Origin: Bacteroidetes bacterium ADurb.Bin139
Lineage (GTDB): Bacteria > Bacteroidota > Bacteroidia > Bacteroidales > UBA932
Length of the DNA stretch: 64,000 nt
Assembly: GCA_002070565.1 (NCBI GenBank)
Contig: MWDM01000001.1
Span: 62,001 to 126,000 of the forward strand
Direction of reading: 5' to 3'
Part shown: piece by piece, positions 10,601 to 19,367 of the stretch
Numbering within the stretch: the first letter of the stretch is position 1
How the letters are laid out: every line of letters begins with the position of its first letter
Program-made: the position numbers and the translations under genes
Notes under the pieces: model-generated
The model's database searches: none
The model's input: the letters and a program-made list of their open reading frames with translations, nothing else
Told to the model about the DNA's origin: nothing

Positions 10601-11211
10601 AGGTCAATAAGATGGGGCTCTATTTGTTTCTGCAAGGCGAAACACTCCATGGCATTTTGGGTGGTCAACCTTGTTTTATGACGCTGGAGCTCAATATAAT
10701 AGTCTTCCCCGAACAGGTCCTTATACCAGGCCACAAGGTGGGAAGCCTCCTCCATTTTGCCCGCCAGTACAAGGCGGGGCAATTCTCCGGCCAGACAGGC
10801 GCTCATGGCGATCAGCCCATGGTGATACTGTTGCAGGAGCTCATGATCAATGCGCGGCTTGTAATATACACCGTCTATCCATGCCTGTGAAACAAGCTTG
10901 ATCAGATTCAGATATCCGTCATGGTTTTTTGCCAGCAACACCAGGTGGCAGGTGGTGGCTTCTTCTTTGTTTTTTTTTAAGAGCCGGCCCTCCGGAGCCA
11001 GATAGACCTCACAACCAATAATAGGCTTAACCGAAGGATATTGTTGTGCTGTATTGAGAAATTCCTTTACGCCAAACATATTGCCATGGTCGGTTATGGC
11101 CATGGCCGGCTGGTTGTCGGCTTCTGCCTTGTCAAAAAGTTTTGGGATGAAAGCAGCTCCGTCAAGAATGGAATATTGAGTATGAACGTGCAAGTGAACA
11201 AAGGAGGGCAT
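7624..11211 (-). CDS. dnaE: DNA polymerase III alpha subunit
   Basis: 1195 aa replicative polymerase of the DnaE type. The N-terminal PHP domain begins with 'HVHTQYSILDGA'. The palm carries the catalytic 'PDIDIDFADDGRG' near residues 406-418, preceded by 'VGPGRGSAAGS'. Fingers, a helix-hairpin-helix region ('GIKGVGYGAVESI') and an OB-fold domain from about 1000 follow in the standard order. Length agrees with other Bacteroidota DnaE proteins. The gene starts 9 nt after gpmI stops and has no promoter box of its own, so the two form an operon driven from 12767. Its 3' end abuts ispD on the other strand with no room for a terminator. Confidence 0.97.
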   Translation of the reverse strand: MPSFVHLHVHTQYSILDGAAFIPKLFDKAEADNQPAMAITDHGNMFGVKEFLNTAQQYPSVKPIIGCEVYLAPEGRLLKKNKEEATTCHLVLLAKNHDGYLNLIKLVSQAWIDGVYYKPRIDHELLQQYHHGLIAMSACLAGELPRLVLAGKMEEASHLVAWYKDLFGEDYYIELQRHKTRLTTQNAMECFALQKQIEPHLIDLAQKHQVKLVATNDVHFVNYEDAPAHDRLICVATNDDVTNENRKIRYTEEEYLKSCQEMTELFADIPEALATTLEIAGKVERFSLDRDPILPHFPIPAEFPDADAYLRHLTYKGAERLYGRITPELAERIDMELGTISGMKFPDYFLIVADFIRAAREMDVWVGPGRGSAAGSVVAYCMGITLVDPIRYGLLFERFLNKERISFPDIDIDFADDGRGKVLQYVENKYGKDHVSHVVTFGTMAARSAIKDVARVQRLPLQEAERLAKLIPDRLPDKDGKPQHITIENALKYVPELLAALKSEDPLVSSTVEYALRLEGSIRNTGVHASAIIIGPDTLTNFIPLSTTKDKETGKDILVSQFEGSLIEQVGMLKMDFLGLKTLSILKNAVETIKANHNTTLDINNLPLTDPATYELFSRGDTVGVFQFESDGMRKWLRELKPSCIEDLIAMTALYRPGPMDYIPDFIDRKHGRKTIVYDLPQMEKVLKETYGVTVYQEQVMLLSREIAGFSGLEADSLRRAMGKKKPEEMEKMKQDFLTRGKNNGFDETVLKKIWVDWTAFAQYAFNKSHAASYSILSYQTGYLKTKYPSEFMAAVLSGNRNNIEEVSKYMDECKRMEISVLGPDINESAHDFTVNRKGDIRFGMGGIKGVGYGAVESIILAREQGGPFRDIYNFAERVNLNTCNRKVLESLVYAGAFDSFTDIKRHQYFLPCNKDGVFLDSIMRYGSRVQEEKNKDISSLFGSGPDSLAPPERPVPPHMAPETTEDFLKKEKEMVGIYLSSHPLDKFNFEIKHFTSHNLQQVQELLDNNRDEEPFVPREVRLGGLVTNVTSALARNSGRPWGTFTLEDYTASWKFTLFGKEYEKFLPYMREGEALLVKCLHQERVQYKRKGQEETTTSPKEKELRIQEISLLSNARESLQSITMDLGVEQISGTFRTELVRVLSENPGKITVHFVLKDKANKMAVKVFSRSHRIDLTPDFLNWIQKKGIAFSVE

Positions 11212-11220
11212 GGCGGGTTG

Positions 11221-12741
11221 TTATTTATGGATCAGGGATTTGCCTGTCATTTCTACGGGAGCCGGGATTCCCATCAGATCGAGTATGGTGGGTGCAATGT
11301 CGGCCAGAATCCCGTTTTCCACCGCTTTAACCTGGTCGTCAACAACAATGAACGGGACCGGGTTCATGGAATGGGCTGTATTGGGAGATCCGTCGGGATT
11401 CAGGGCATTGTCTGCATTCCCGTGATCGGCTGTGATAATCACTGAATAACCGTTTTGTATAGCTGTTTGCGTCACCTGGTAAGCCAGGGAGTCAATGGTT
11501 TTGACGGCCTGGCAGATGGCCTGGTAAACCCCGGTATGTCCCACCATATCACCGTTGGCAAAATTGAGCACAATAAAACTGTATGCTTTTGTGTTTAAGG
11601 CCTGCGTGATCTTTTCAGCCACCTGGGGTGCGCTCATTTCAGGTTGCAGATCGTAGGTGGCCACTTTGGGAGACGGGACCAAAATCCTGTCTTCCAGGGG
11701 AAAAACTTCTTCCCGGCCGCCTGAAAAGAAAAAGGTTACATGGGCATATTTTTCGGTTTCTGCAATCCGTAACTGCCTCAAGCCGTTACGGCTCACGATT
11801 TCGCCTATGGTATCCCTCACGTTGTTTTTATCAAACAGGATATGCAGCCCTTTAAAGGCGTCGTCATAAGGTGTAAGGCAGCAATAATACAAGGGTATGG
11901 TATACATTTCATACTCAGGCATATTTTCCTGGGTCAGCACGCGGGTAATCTGGCGGGCCCGGTCATTCCTGAAATTAAATAATATCATGGCATCATCTTT
12001 TGCTAAGGTTCCTATGGGTATGCCCGACTCATCCACACAGACAATGGGTTTGATGAACTCATCGGTAACACCTGCGTCATAACTTGCAGCGATCCCGTCT
12101 ACAGCTTTCCTGAAGGGGCTGCCAATCCCGTGAACCGCCAGGTCATATCCAATTTTTATCCGGTCCCATCGCTTGTCCCGATCCATGGTATAATAACGCC
12201 CTATCACACTGGCAATTTTACCCGTTCTGGCGGCCAGGTGCTCTTCCAGGTTCTGAACGTACCCTTTGCCGCTCATGGGATCTGTATCACGCCCATCCAT
12301 AAGGCAGTGGACATAAACCTTTGACAATCCGTATTGATGGGCAATATCAATAAAGGTAAAAAGATGCTCCATGGAAGAGTGCACCCCTCCTTCGGAAACA
12401 AGGCCCATCAGGTGCAGGGCTTTGCCCGAGTGCTTTACATACTGGTAAACAGCCTTTACCTCTTTATTGTCCTGTATGGATCCGTCCCGGCAGGCACGGT
12501 TGATTTTGACCAGGTCCTGGTATACGATACGTCCCGCGCCTATGTTCAGGTGTCCGACCTCGGAATTTCCCATTTGTCCCCCGGGCAGGCCCACGTCTTC
12601 GCCCGATGTGCTGAGCGTACTGTGTACATACGCGTTGCGGATTTTTTCAATAAGTGGCTGACCGGCTGTATATATGGCATTGGTCCGATCCTTTTTTCCT
12701 TCTCCCCAGCCATCCAGGATCATTAAAAGTACTTTTTTCAT
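11221..12741 (-). CDS. gpmI: 2,3-bisphosphoglycerate-independent phosphoglycerate mutase
   Basis: 506 aa cytoplasmic glycolytic enzyme interconverting 3- and 2-phosphoglycerate, Mn-dependent, alkaline phosphatase superfamily. 'LMILDGWGEGK' gives the first metal site, the phosphorylated serine is in 'QMGNSEVGH' near residue 60, and 'ITADHGNADN' near the C-terminus supplies further metal ligands. The ATG at 12741 is preferred over a TTG at 12762 because that TTG lies inside the promoter's -7 box (12760-12767). First gene of a gpmI-dnaE operon. Confidence 0.95.
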   Translation of the reverse strand: MKKVLLMILDGWGEGKKDRTNAIYTAGQPLIEKIRNAYVHSTLSTSGEDVGLPGGQMGNSEVGHLNIGAGRIVYQDLVKINRACRDGSIQDNKEVKAVYQYVKHSGKALHLMGLVSEGGVHSSMEHLFTFIDIAHQYGLSKVYVHCLMDGRDTDPMSGKGYVQNLEEHLAARTGKIASVIGRYYTMDRDKRWDRIKIGYDLAVHGIGSPFRKAVDGIAASYDAGVTDEFIKPIVCVDESGIPIGTLAKDDAMILFNFRNDRARQITRVLTQENMPEYEMYTIPLYYCCLTPYDDAFKGLHILFDKNNVRDTIGEIVSRNGLRQLRIAETEKYAHVTFFFSGGREEVFPLEDRILVPSPKVATYDLQPEMSAPQVAEKITQALNTKAYSFIVLNFANGDMVGHTGVYQAICQAVKTIDSLAYQVTQTAIQNGYSVIITADHGNADNALNPDGSPNTAHSMNPVPFIVVDDQVKAVENGILADIAPTILDLMGIPAPVEMTGKSLIHK

Positions 12742-12759
12742 AGATACAAAATTATCACG

Positions 12760-12790
12760 CAAAGGTACGAAAAGATTTTATGTACCTTTG
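12760..12790. promoter_or_regulatory. Back-to-back -7 boxes for gpmI and rnr
   Basis: The same octamer, TACCTTTG, occurs on both strands: 12760-12767 on the minus strand, 18 nt before the gpmI ATG, and 12783-12790 on the plus strand, only 9 nt before the rnr ATG. The boxes are 15 bp apart. Confidence 0.72.
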
Positions 12791-12799
12791 CAGGATATT

Positions 12800-14842
12800 A
12801 TGAGTAAGAAAAACAACAGAAAAGACAGGTCTGCCAACAACCACAAGGGAAGACAGAATCGCAAACCTACCAGGGCGGTAGAATACCGGGGAAAATTGAG
12901 CATGACAAGGGAGGGTTATGCCTTCCTGCTGGTCTCTACAGTCGAAGGAGAGGCTCCGGTAGATGATATTTTTATCCCGGCAAGAAAATTAGGAGGTGCT
13001 TTGCACGGTGACCAGGTAAAGGTGGCCAGGGTTCCGGGTAAATCCAGGAACGGTCGTAAAGTAGAAGGAGAAGTCACAGAAGTGCTTGAGCGTTCATCAA
13101 AACCTTATGTGGGTATTTTACAAATACATGATAAACAGGCCTTTGTTATTACAGACTCCAGAAATATGCCCTTTGACATTCAGTTGGTCAAAGATGGTTT
13201 GAGCGGGGCTAAAAACGGACAGAAGGTAGCGGTGCTGGTAACCGGATGGGATAGGAAAAACCAGTTGCCTGTAGGAAAAATTGTAGATGTGCTGGGCATT
13301 CCCGGAGAGAATACAACAGAAATGCACGCCATACTGGCCGAATTCGGACTTCCCTACAGGTTTGATAGGCAAGTGGAAGAAGAAGCCCAGGCGCTGCAAG
13401 AGGAAATCCTTGCTGATGAAATCAGGGAAAGGAAGGATTTCAGGGAAGTTCCTACCTTTACCATAGACCCTTCCGATGCCAAGGATTATGACGATGCCCT
13501 GTCTTTCAGAAGGACAGGTCCCGGGAATGCCCATATGGAAGTAGGCATTCATATTGCCGATGTGAGTTACTATGTGGATCCGGGATCCCTCCTGGACCAG
13601 GCAGCCTACGAACGGGGTAATTCTGTCTACCTGGTTGACAGAACCATACCCATGCTTCCTGAAAAATTATCCAACAGGCTTTGCTCGCTCCGTCCGCACG
13701 AAGACAAACTTTGCTTTTCGGCCGTATTCTGCTTTGATCAGGAATTCAAGGTGGTTTCCCGCTGGTTCGGACGCACCGTGATCCGTTCTTCCTGCCGCAT
13801 GTCCTATGAAGAGGCGCAGGCTGTACTGGATAAGGTGCCGGGGGTGATGACAAGCTCCGGACCGGTTCCGGATTCCATCAGGGACGGACTGTTTTTTATT
13901 CATGCCCTGGCACACAAACTCAGAAAGGAGCGTTTCGGCAGGGGAGCGGTTGCTTTTGAAAGGCCCGAAGTGAAGGTGCAGGTAGATGATAGGGGAGTTC
14001 CCCTGAGCATACACGTTAAGGAACAACTGGATTCTCATTGGCTCATAGAGGAATTCATGCTGCTGGCAAACCGGGAGGTGGCCGAATTCATTCAGAAAAA
14101 GAAAGACAAGGGATCCGGAAAAGTACCGGCATTCGTTTACCGGGTGCACGAATCACCGGCAGAAGATAAAATGACGGCCTTCCGGAATTTTGTGCATCAC
14201 TTCGGGTATGAGATGAAGCAGACCAGAACCGTGCGCGAATACGCCAGGGAACTGAACAGGCTTTTGGAAAAAACCAAAGAAAAACCAGAATCATCGGGGA
14301 TCGTGATCATGGCACTGCGTTCCATGGCACGCGCCCACTATACAACAAGCAACGTGGGCCATTACGGTCTGGCATTTGATCATTACACCCACTTTACATC
14401 TCCTATCCGCCGGTATTCAGACCTGATGGTGCACAGGCTCCTGCTACACTATATGAACGGGGGCAAAAGCGAATCCCAGGCCGACCTGGAGACGCGCTGC
14501 ACCCATATTTCGCAACGCGAGCAATTGGCAACCGAAGCAGAACGGGCCAGCATCAAATACAAAATGGTTGAATATATGCAGGATAAAGTGGGGCAGGAAT
14601 TTGAAGGTGCAATTACCGGACTGACCGAGTGGGGTATGTATGTGGAACTTGCACAGACACAGATAGAGGGGATGGTCGCCCTGCGTGATATTCAGGACGA
14701 TTATTATGTTTTTGACAAAGATTCCATGAGCATTACCGGAACACACAACGGTACCCGGTATGTTTTGGGACAGAAGGTACGCATCCGTGTTTCCAGGGCC
14801 AACCTGGAACAAAAGCAATTGGATTTTATTTTAATACAGTAA
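12800..14842 (+). CDS. rnr: Ribonuclease R
   Basis: 680 aa processive 3'-5' exoribonuclease of the RNB family that degrades structured RNA. A lysine/arginine/asparagine-rich start (residues 1-30) is followed by cold-shock-type OB domains, the RNB catalytic core with 'IDPSDAKDYDDAL' near residues 222-234, the downstream 'YTHFTSPIRRYSDLMVHRLL', and a C-terminal S1 domain ('GAITGLTEWGMYVEL'). The ATG at 12800 was chosen because the open frame further upstream runs through the promoter box at 12783-12790. The predicted 5' leader is therefore only a few nucleotides. lemA follows after 3 nt. Confidence 0.94.
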   Translation: MSKKNNRKDRSANNHKGRQNRKPTRAVEYRGKLSMTREGYAFLLVSTVEGEAPVDDIFIPARKLGGALHGDQVKVARVPGKSRNGRKVEGEVTEVLERSSKPYVGILQIHDKQAFVITDSRNMPFDIQLVKDGLSGAKNGQKVAVLVTGWDRKNQLPVGKIVDVLGIPGENTTEMHAILAEFGLPYRFDRQVEEEAQALQEEILADEIRERKDFREVPTFTIDPSDAKDYDDALSFRRTGPGNAHMEVGIHIADVSYYVDPGSLLDQAAYERGNSVYLVDRTIPMLPEKLSNRLCSLRPHEDKLCFSAVFCFDQEFKVVSRWFGRTVIRSSCRMSYEEAQAVLDKVPGVMTSSGPVPDSIRDGLFFIHALAHKLRKERFGRGAVAFERPEVKVQVDDRGVPLSIHVKEQLDSHWLIEEFMLLANREVAEFIQKKKDKGSGKVPAFVYRVHESPAEDKMTAFRNFVHHFGYEMKQTRTVREYARELNRLLEKTKEKPESSGIVIMALRSMARAHYTTSNVGHYGLAFDHYTHFTSPIRRYSDLMVHRLLLHYMNGGKSESQADLETRCTHISQREQLATEAERASIKYKMVEYMQDKVGQEFEGAITGLTEWGMYVELAQTQIEGMVALRDIQDDYYVFDKDSMSITGTHNGTRYVLGQKVRIRVSRANLEQKQLDFILIQ

Positions 14843-14845
14843 ACA

Positions 14846-15433
14846 ATGAAAAAAAGTACAATCTGGATTATTATCATTGCCATCATAGCCTTGCTGGTTA
14901 TGTGGTTTGTCAGGATCAACAACAGGATGGTAGAAGCCCAGGAACAAGCAGTTCAGGCATGGGCCCAGGTAGAAAATGTCTATCAGCGCCGGGCCGACCT
15001 GATCCCCAACCTGGTAAACACGGTCAAGGGGGCTGCCGATTTTGAAAAGGGAACTTTGGAAGCCGTTATTGAAGCCCGTTCCCGGGCCACATCCATAACG
15101 GTTGACCCCGCTAACCTGACAGAAGAAAGCATGGCAGCCTTTCAAAGCGCACAGGACGACCTGGGTAAATCACTGGGGCGCCTGATGGCGGTTGTGGAAA
15201 GTTATCCTGAACTGAAAGCAAATCAGAACTTCCTGGAATTGCAGGCACAGCTGGAAGGCACTGAAAACAGGATAGCCGTGGAAAGGCGTACTTTCAACCA
15301 GGTGGTCCAGGCTTACAACGTGCTGATCCGCAAATTCCCCAATTCCATTGTTGCAGGAATGAGGAATTTTGAAAGCAAAGCCTATTTTGAGGCAACCGAA
15401 GGGGCCGAAACGCCTCCTGTCGTGGAGTTCTAA
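14846..15433 (+). CDS. lemA: LemA family membrane protein
   Basis: 195 aa. One N-terminal transmembrane helix (about residues 5-22) is followed by the alpha-helical LemA domain; the signature 'YQRRADLIPNLVNTVKG' is intact, as is 'NQVVQAYNVLIRKFPNSI'. The exact biochemical role of LemA proteins is unknown; they are often linked to TPM-domain or M48 peptidase genes, none of which is next to it here. It begins 3 nt after rnr, so it is probably cotranscribed with it. Its end lies 8 bp from the converging thiL. Confidence 0.9.
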   Translation: MKKSTIWIIIIAIIALLVMWFVRINNRMVEAQEQAVQAWAQVENVYQRRADLIPNLVNTVKGAADFEKGTLEAVIEARSRATSITVDPANLTEESMAAFQSAQDDLGKSLGRLMAVVESYPELKANQNFLELQAQLEGTENRIAVERRTFNQVVQAYNVLIRKFPNSIVAGMRNFESKAYFEATEGAETPPVVEF

Positions 15434-15441
15434 GAGGGCTT

Positions 15442-16485
15442 TTACATACCCGGACTTTCCAGCGGAATAGATTTTCCGCCCGGTGTAATTAAGGTACATC
15501 CGGCGGAAACGTCACAGATATGTCCTATGATATCCAGGCTGTATTCTTTGCTTAGGGTTTCATAGCTTGCAAGCGGCAGGGTAAAGAGCATTTGAAAATC
15601 ATCTCCGCCGTTGAGAGCGGCCACAAGCGGAGAAGGTTCATTGTTATTTGACTCGGCATATTCAAAACATTCCCGGGCTATGGGGATCTTCTGGACGTAT
15701 ACTTTTGCACCGGTTCCCGACGCTTTTGCAATACTTAAGATGCCATGTGACAAGCCGTTGGAAAGCAAACACATAGAGGTTGGTACGATGTCGTCTTTTC
15801 TCAGGTTTTCCAATAATGCCCGGGGCAACCCAGGCTTCAGGTATTGTTCCAGGATGTATTCATATCCCTTCAAATCAGGAAGTTGGTCTTTCCCTGCTTC
15901 TCCGTTAAACACCTTTTTCTCGCGCTGCAGCAGGTGCAGCCCCATATAAGCAGCACCAATACTGCCACTCAGGCAAAGTAGATCGTGCTCACGGGCTCCG
16001 CTGCGGCGTGTCATAAGGCCGGCGTTGCCTTCACCCACTGCCGTAACCGCCAGGCTCAATCCCGTATAGGAAGACTGGATGTCAACCGCTGTGACATCGG
16101 CCCCGTAGAGGCGTGCTGCAGCTTCTATACCTACAAAGAGTTCGTCCAGATCCTCAACAAAAAAGCGCTGGGATACACCCACGCAAACCAGCAATTGAAG
16201 CGGGACCGCATTCATGGCCATAACTTGTCCCATGGCGTGAATAGATGTTTTGTATCCGATAAATTTAAGGGGAAAATAGCTCAGATCGAAGTCCACTCCC
16301 TCGAGCGACATTTTTTGTGCCGAAACGGTTAGTGCTTCACCAAAACAGGCGACCGACGCATCGTCCCCGATACCCTGAAGTGTTGCTTCATTACTTGAAG
16401 TAAAGCGGGTTGAAATTCTGTCAGTCAATACATATTTACCCAGGTCGCGTATAGGTGTTCTGGAGGGTTCTTTTTTATCGCTCAT
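15442..16485 (-). CDS. thiL: Thiamine-monophosphate kinase
   Basis: 347 aa, AIR synthase-like ATP-dependent kinase converting thiamine phosphate to thiamine diphosphate, the active cofactor. 'GIGDDASV' near residue 40 is the N-terminal nucleotide/metal motif, 'DVTAVDIQ' near 130 and '[14 protein letters not shown]' near 293 are further family signatures. The ATG lies only 4 nt after a TATTTTTG -7 box, which predicts a leaderless transcript. No other ATG occurs for about 70 codons. It is transcribed alone, divergent from sufB. Confidence 0.92.
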   Translation of the reverse strand: MSDKKEPSRTPIRDLGKYVLTDRISTRFTSSNEATLQGIGDDASVACFGEALTVSAQKMSLEGVDFDLSYFPLKFIGYKTSIHAMGQVMAMNAVPLQLLVCVGVSQRFFVEDLDELFVGIEAAARLYGADVTAVDIQSSYTGLSLAVTAVGEGNAGLMTRRSGAREHDLLCLSGSIGAAYMGLHLLQREKKVFNGEAGKDQLPDLKGYEYILEQYLKPGLPRALLENLRKDDIVPTSMCLLSNGLSHGILSIAKASGTGAKVYVQKIPIARECFEYAESNNNEPSPLVAALNGGDDFQMLFTLPLASYETLSKEYSLDIIGHICDVSAGCTLITPGGKSIPLESPGM

Positions 16486-16489
16486 ACCG

Positions 16490-16517
16490 CAAAAATACGG
16501 AAAAGATGGTATATTTG
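16490..16517. promoter_or_regulatory. Ultra-compact divergent promoter of thiL and sufB
   Basis: TATTTTTG on the minus strand (16490-16497) is 4 nt from the thiL ATG, and TATATTTG on the plus strand (16510-16517) is 6 nt from the sufB ATG. Only 12 bp separate the boxes, and the whole intergenic space is 38 bp. The -33 region of each promoter must lie within or beside the other gene's start. Confidence 0.7.
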
Positions 16518-16523
16518 CGGGCT

Positions 16524-17972
16524 ATGAAAGAAAATCAGAACGACATACTGAAAAAAATTGCAGAAAGTGAGTATGCGCAAGGTTTTGTGACGGATCTGGA
16601 GCAGGATGTTTTTCCAAAAGGATTGGATGAAACCACCATAAGTAAGTTGTCTGAAAGAAAAGAAGAGCCTGGGTGGCTGCTTGAATTCCGGCTCAATGCG
16701 TATCGAAAGTGGCAGACTATGAAAATGCCGGAATGGGCTCATCTGACAATCCCACCCATTGATTACCAGGATATTATTTATTATGCAGCGCCCAAAAAGC
16801 CTGCCTCGGGAACAGAAGCGGGGATGATAGATCCCGTTCTGGCCGACACCTTTGACAAACTGGGCATCCCCCTGCACGAAAGGAATGTGCTGGCCGGAAT
16901 GGCCGTTGATGCCATATTTGATTCTGTTTCGGTAAAAACCACCTTTAAGGAAACCCTAGCCGAGAAAGGGATCATCTTCTGTTCTTTTTCCGAGGCAGTC
17001 AGGGATTATCCTTCCCTGGTCAGAAAATACCTGGCCAGCGTGGTGCCCGTGGGAGACAATTTCTTTGCAGCCCTCAATTCCGCTGTGTTTTCCGACGGAT
17101 CTTTCTGCTATATTCCAAAAGGCGTGCGCTGTCCCATGGAACTGTCCAGTTATTTCAGGATCAACGCCCGCGGTACCGGACAGTTTGAAAGAACGCTTAT
17201 TGTAGCCGAGGAAGGCTCTTACCTGAGTTACCTGGAAGGATGTACAGCACCTCAGCGGGACGAAAACCAACTGCACGCAGCCGTGGTTGAAATTGTAGTC
17301 ATGCAGGATGCCGAGGTGAAATACTCAACGGTTCAGAACTGGTACCCGGGCGATTCAGCGGGAAAAGGCGGCATTTACAATTTTGTAACCAAGCGCGGAA
17401 TCTGCAAGGGAGCCAATGCCCGGCTCTACTGGACACAGGTAGAGACCGGATCGGCCATTACCTGGAAATACCCTTCGACCATTTTGCAGGGGGACAATTC
17501 GGTCAGTGAATTTTATTCGGTGGCCGTTACAAAGAATTACCAGCAGGCCGATACCGGGACAAAAATGATCCATATCGGGAAAAACACCCGCAGCCGTATT
17601 GTGAGCAAAGGCATATCGGCCGGGCACAGCCAGAATTCTTACCGGGGACTGGTCAGGATACTGCCGGGAGCCGAAAATGCCAGGAACCATTCACAATGTG
17701 ATTCTTTGCTGCTGGGAGACAAATGCGGCGCCCACACCTTCCCGGTTATTGAAAACAGCAACGATAGTTCTGTTGTGGAACACGAAGCCACCACTTCAAA
17801 AATTGGTGAAGACCAGCTTTTTTACTGCCGTCAGCGGGGTATAGGACCGGAAGACGCAGTAGGGCTGATAGTAAACGGCTATGCGCGTGAAGTGCTGAAT
17901 AAGCTGCCTATGGAGTTTGCCGTCGAGGCGCAGAAATTATTAAACCTCTCGCTGGAGGGAACGGTTGGCTGA
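16524..17972 (+). CDS. sufB: Fe-S cluster assembly scaffold SufB
   Basis: 482 aa beta-helical scaffold subunit of the SufBCD complex, which builds Fe-S clusters in the cytoplasm. '[20 protein letters not shown]', '[14 protein letters not shown]' and '[20 protein letters not shown]' are conserved SufB segments, the last holding the cysteine used for cluster assembly. The ATG at 16524 is chosen because the longer open frame runs back through the promoter and into thiL. The stop overlaps the pnuC start by one base (TGATG). No sufS or sufE is seen nearby; the cysteine desulfurase must be elsewhere. Confidence 0.96.
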   Translation: MKENQNDILKKIAESEYAQGFVTDLEQDVFPKGLDETTISKLSERKEEPGWLLEFRLNAYRKWQTMKMPEWAHLTIPPIDYQDIIYYAAPKKPASGTEAGMIDPVLADTFDKLGIPLHERNVLAGMAVDAIFDSVSVKTTFKETLAEKGIIFCSFSEAVRDYPSLVRKYLASVVPVGDNFFAALNSAVFSDGSFCYIPKGVRCPMELSSYFRINARGTGQFERTLIVAEEGSYLSYLEGCTAPQRDENQLHAAVVEIVVMQDAEVKYSTVQNWYPGDSAGKGGIYNFVTKRGICKGANARLYWTQVETGSAITWKYPSTILQGDNSVSEFYSVAVTKNYQQADTGTKMIHIGKNTRSRIVSKGISAGHSQNSYRGLVRILPGAENARNHSQCDSLLLGDKCGAHTFPVIENSNDSSVVEHEATTSKIGEDQLFYCRQRGIGPEDAVGLIVNGYAREVLNKLPMEFAVEAQKLLNLSLEGTVG

Positions 17973-18631
17973 TGAAAGAGTTTTTTAACCTGCACAACAT
18001 ATTTTTTGTCATAGGGGGACAAGGCATCTCCTACCTTGAATTTTTTGCTGTTCTCTTTGGGCTGACTTCGGTTCTGCTGGCCAGCCTGGCACGTGCCATA
18101 AATTATTGGATCGGCTTCATATACACCGCCCTGCTGTTTATGATGTTTCTTCAGAAAAACTTGTATACCAACATGTTGTTGCAGCCTGTTTCTTTGGGGA
18201 TCAACATCTACGGATTGTACCGCTGGACCAGGCCGGGCCAGGGTGAAAAGAACAGTAACAACCAGCTCAGGATAACTTTTCTCAACAACCGGCAACGGGT
18301 GATGTACGTCATCCTGTTAGCCTGTTTTGTGCTGGTCTGGGGATTTATCCTGACAAAACTTCATATCATTTCACAAGCGTTTCCGCCTGCCAGTACACCC
18401 TACCTGGATTCGCTGGTGGCCGGCCTGATGCTCGCAGCACAGATCCTGGCGGCACAGAAAAAATGGGAGTGCTGGATATTCTGGGTAGCCCTCAACATTG
18501 GGAATGTGATTTTGTATGTCTCTAACGGTCTGGTGTTTATGCCAATTGTTGCCATGTGCTTCCTGGTTTTAAATATTATTGGGGTGTTTCACTGGAAGAA
18601 GGAGTGGAAAAAACAAAAAATGTTATGTTAA
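17972..18631 (+). CDS. pnuC: PnuC-family vitamin transporter, inside the suf operon
   Basis: 219 aa inner-membrane protein with about seven hydrophobic helices. The PnuC family imports nicotinamide riboside, and relatives (PnuT, PnuX) import thiamine or riboflavin. The family's substrate-site W-x-x-W is seen as 'WECW' followed by 'IFWVALNIGN', and the helix ends 'YGLYRW' and 'GVFHWKKEWKK' are typical. The start overlaps sufB by one base and the end overlaps sufC by 7 nt, so it is a fixed operon member. Substrate cannot be assigned; thiL is the next gene upstream on the other strand, which keeps thiamine possible. A second paralogue lies at 36583. Confidence 0.86.
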   Translation: MKEFFNLHNIFFVIGGQGISYLEFFAVLFGLTSVLLASLARAINYWIGFIYTALLFMMFLQKNLYTNMLLQPVSLGINIYGLYRWTRPGQGEKNSNNQLRITFLNNRQRVMYVILLACFVLVWGFILTKLHIISQAFPPASTPYLDSLVAGLMLAAQILAAQKKWECWIFWVALNIGNVILYVSNGLVFMPIVAMCFLVLNIIGVFHWKKEWKKQKMLC

Positions 18632-19365
18632 GCATTAAAGATTTACATGTAAATATTGGGGATAAGGAAATCCTCAGGGGAATAAATCTGGAAATAAAGC
18701 AGGGAGAGATTCACGCCATCATGGGCCCTAACGGATCCGGGAAATCAACCCTTGCGGCTGTGCTGGCAGGAAGGGAAATGTTTACCGTTACCGGAGGATC
18801 TGCCCATTTTATGGGGCAGGATCTGTTTGCAATGACTCCGGAGGAAAGGGCACGCATGGGATTATTCCTTGGATTCCAGTATCCGGTCGAAATACCGGGT
18901 CTGACCAACGTGAATTTCATGAAAGCGGCCGTTAACGAGCAAAGAAAACACAAAAACCTGCCTCCGTTGTCATCGGCAGAATTTCTCAAAATCATGCGTG
19001 AAAAAATGGCCATTGTGCAGATGGATCCCTCTTTTGTGGGGAGGGGCGTGAATGTGGGCTTTTCGGGTGGGGAAAAGAAAAGGAACGAGATTTTCCAGAT
19101 GGCCATGCTTGAGCCCAGGCTTGCGTTTCTTGACGAAACAGACAGCGGGCTGGATGTGGATGCACTGCGTGTTGTGGCACAGGGTGTCAATAAATTGAAA
19201 ACGGTGGAAAATGCATTTGTGGTGATTACACACTATCAGCGCCTGCTCGATTATATTGTGCCGGATATAGTACACGTAATATATAAGGGACAGATTATCC
19301 GTACAGCCGGGAAAGAACTGGCGGCCGAGGTGGAAAACAGAGGATACGATCATATTATTAATTAG
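18625..19365 (+). CDS. sufC: Fe-S cluster assembly ATPase SufC
   Basis: 246 aa ABC-type ATPase that drives conformational change in SufBCD. Walker A is 'GPNGSGKST' (about residues 34-42), the ABC signature is 'FSGGEKKRNEI', and Walker B is 'LAFLDETDSGLD'. The ATG at 18625 gives the conserved SufC N-terminus 'MLSIKDLHVNIGDKEIL' and lies inside the last codons of pnuC. sufD follows after 2 nt. Confidence 0.96.
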   Translation: MLSIKDLHVNIGDKEILRGINLEIKQGEIHAIMGPNGSGKSTLAAVLAGREMFTVTGGSAHFMGQDLFAMTPEERARMGLFLGFQYPVEIPGLTNVNFMKAAVNEQRKHKNLPPLSSAEFLKIMREKMAIVQMDPSFVGRGVNVGFSGGEKKRNEIFQMAMLEPRLAFLDETDSGLDVDALRVVAQGVNKLKTVENAFVVITHYQRLLDYIVPDIVHVIYKGQIIRTAGKELAAEVENRGYDHIIN

Positions 19366-19367
19366 CC

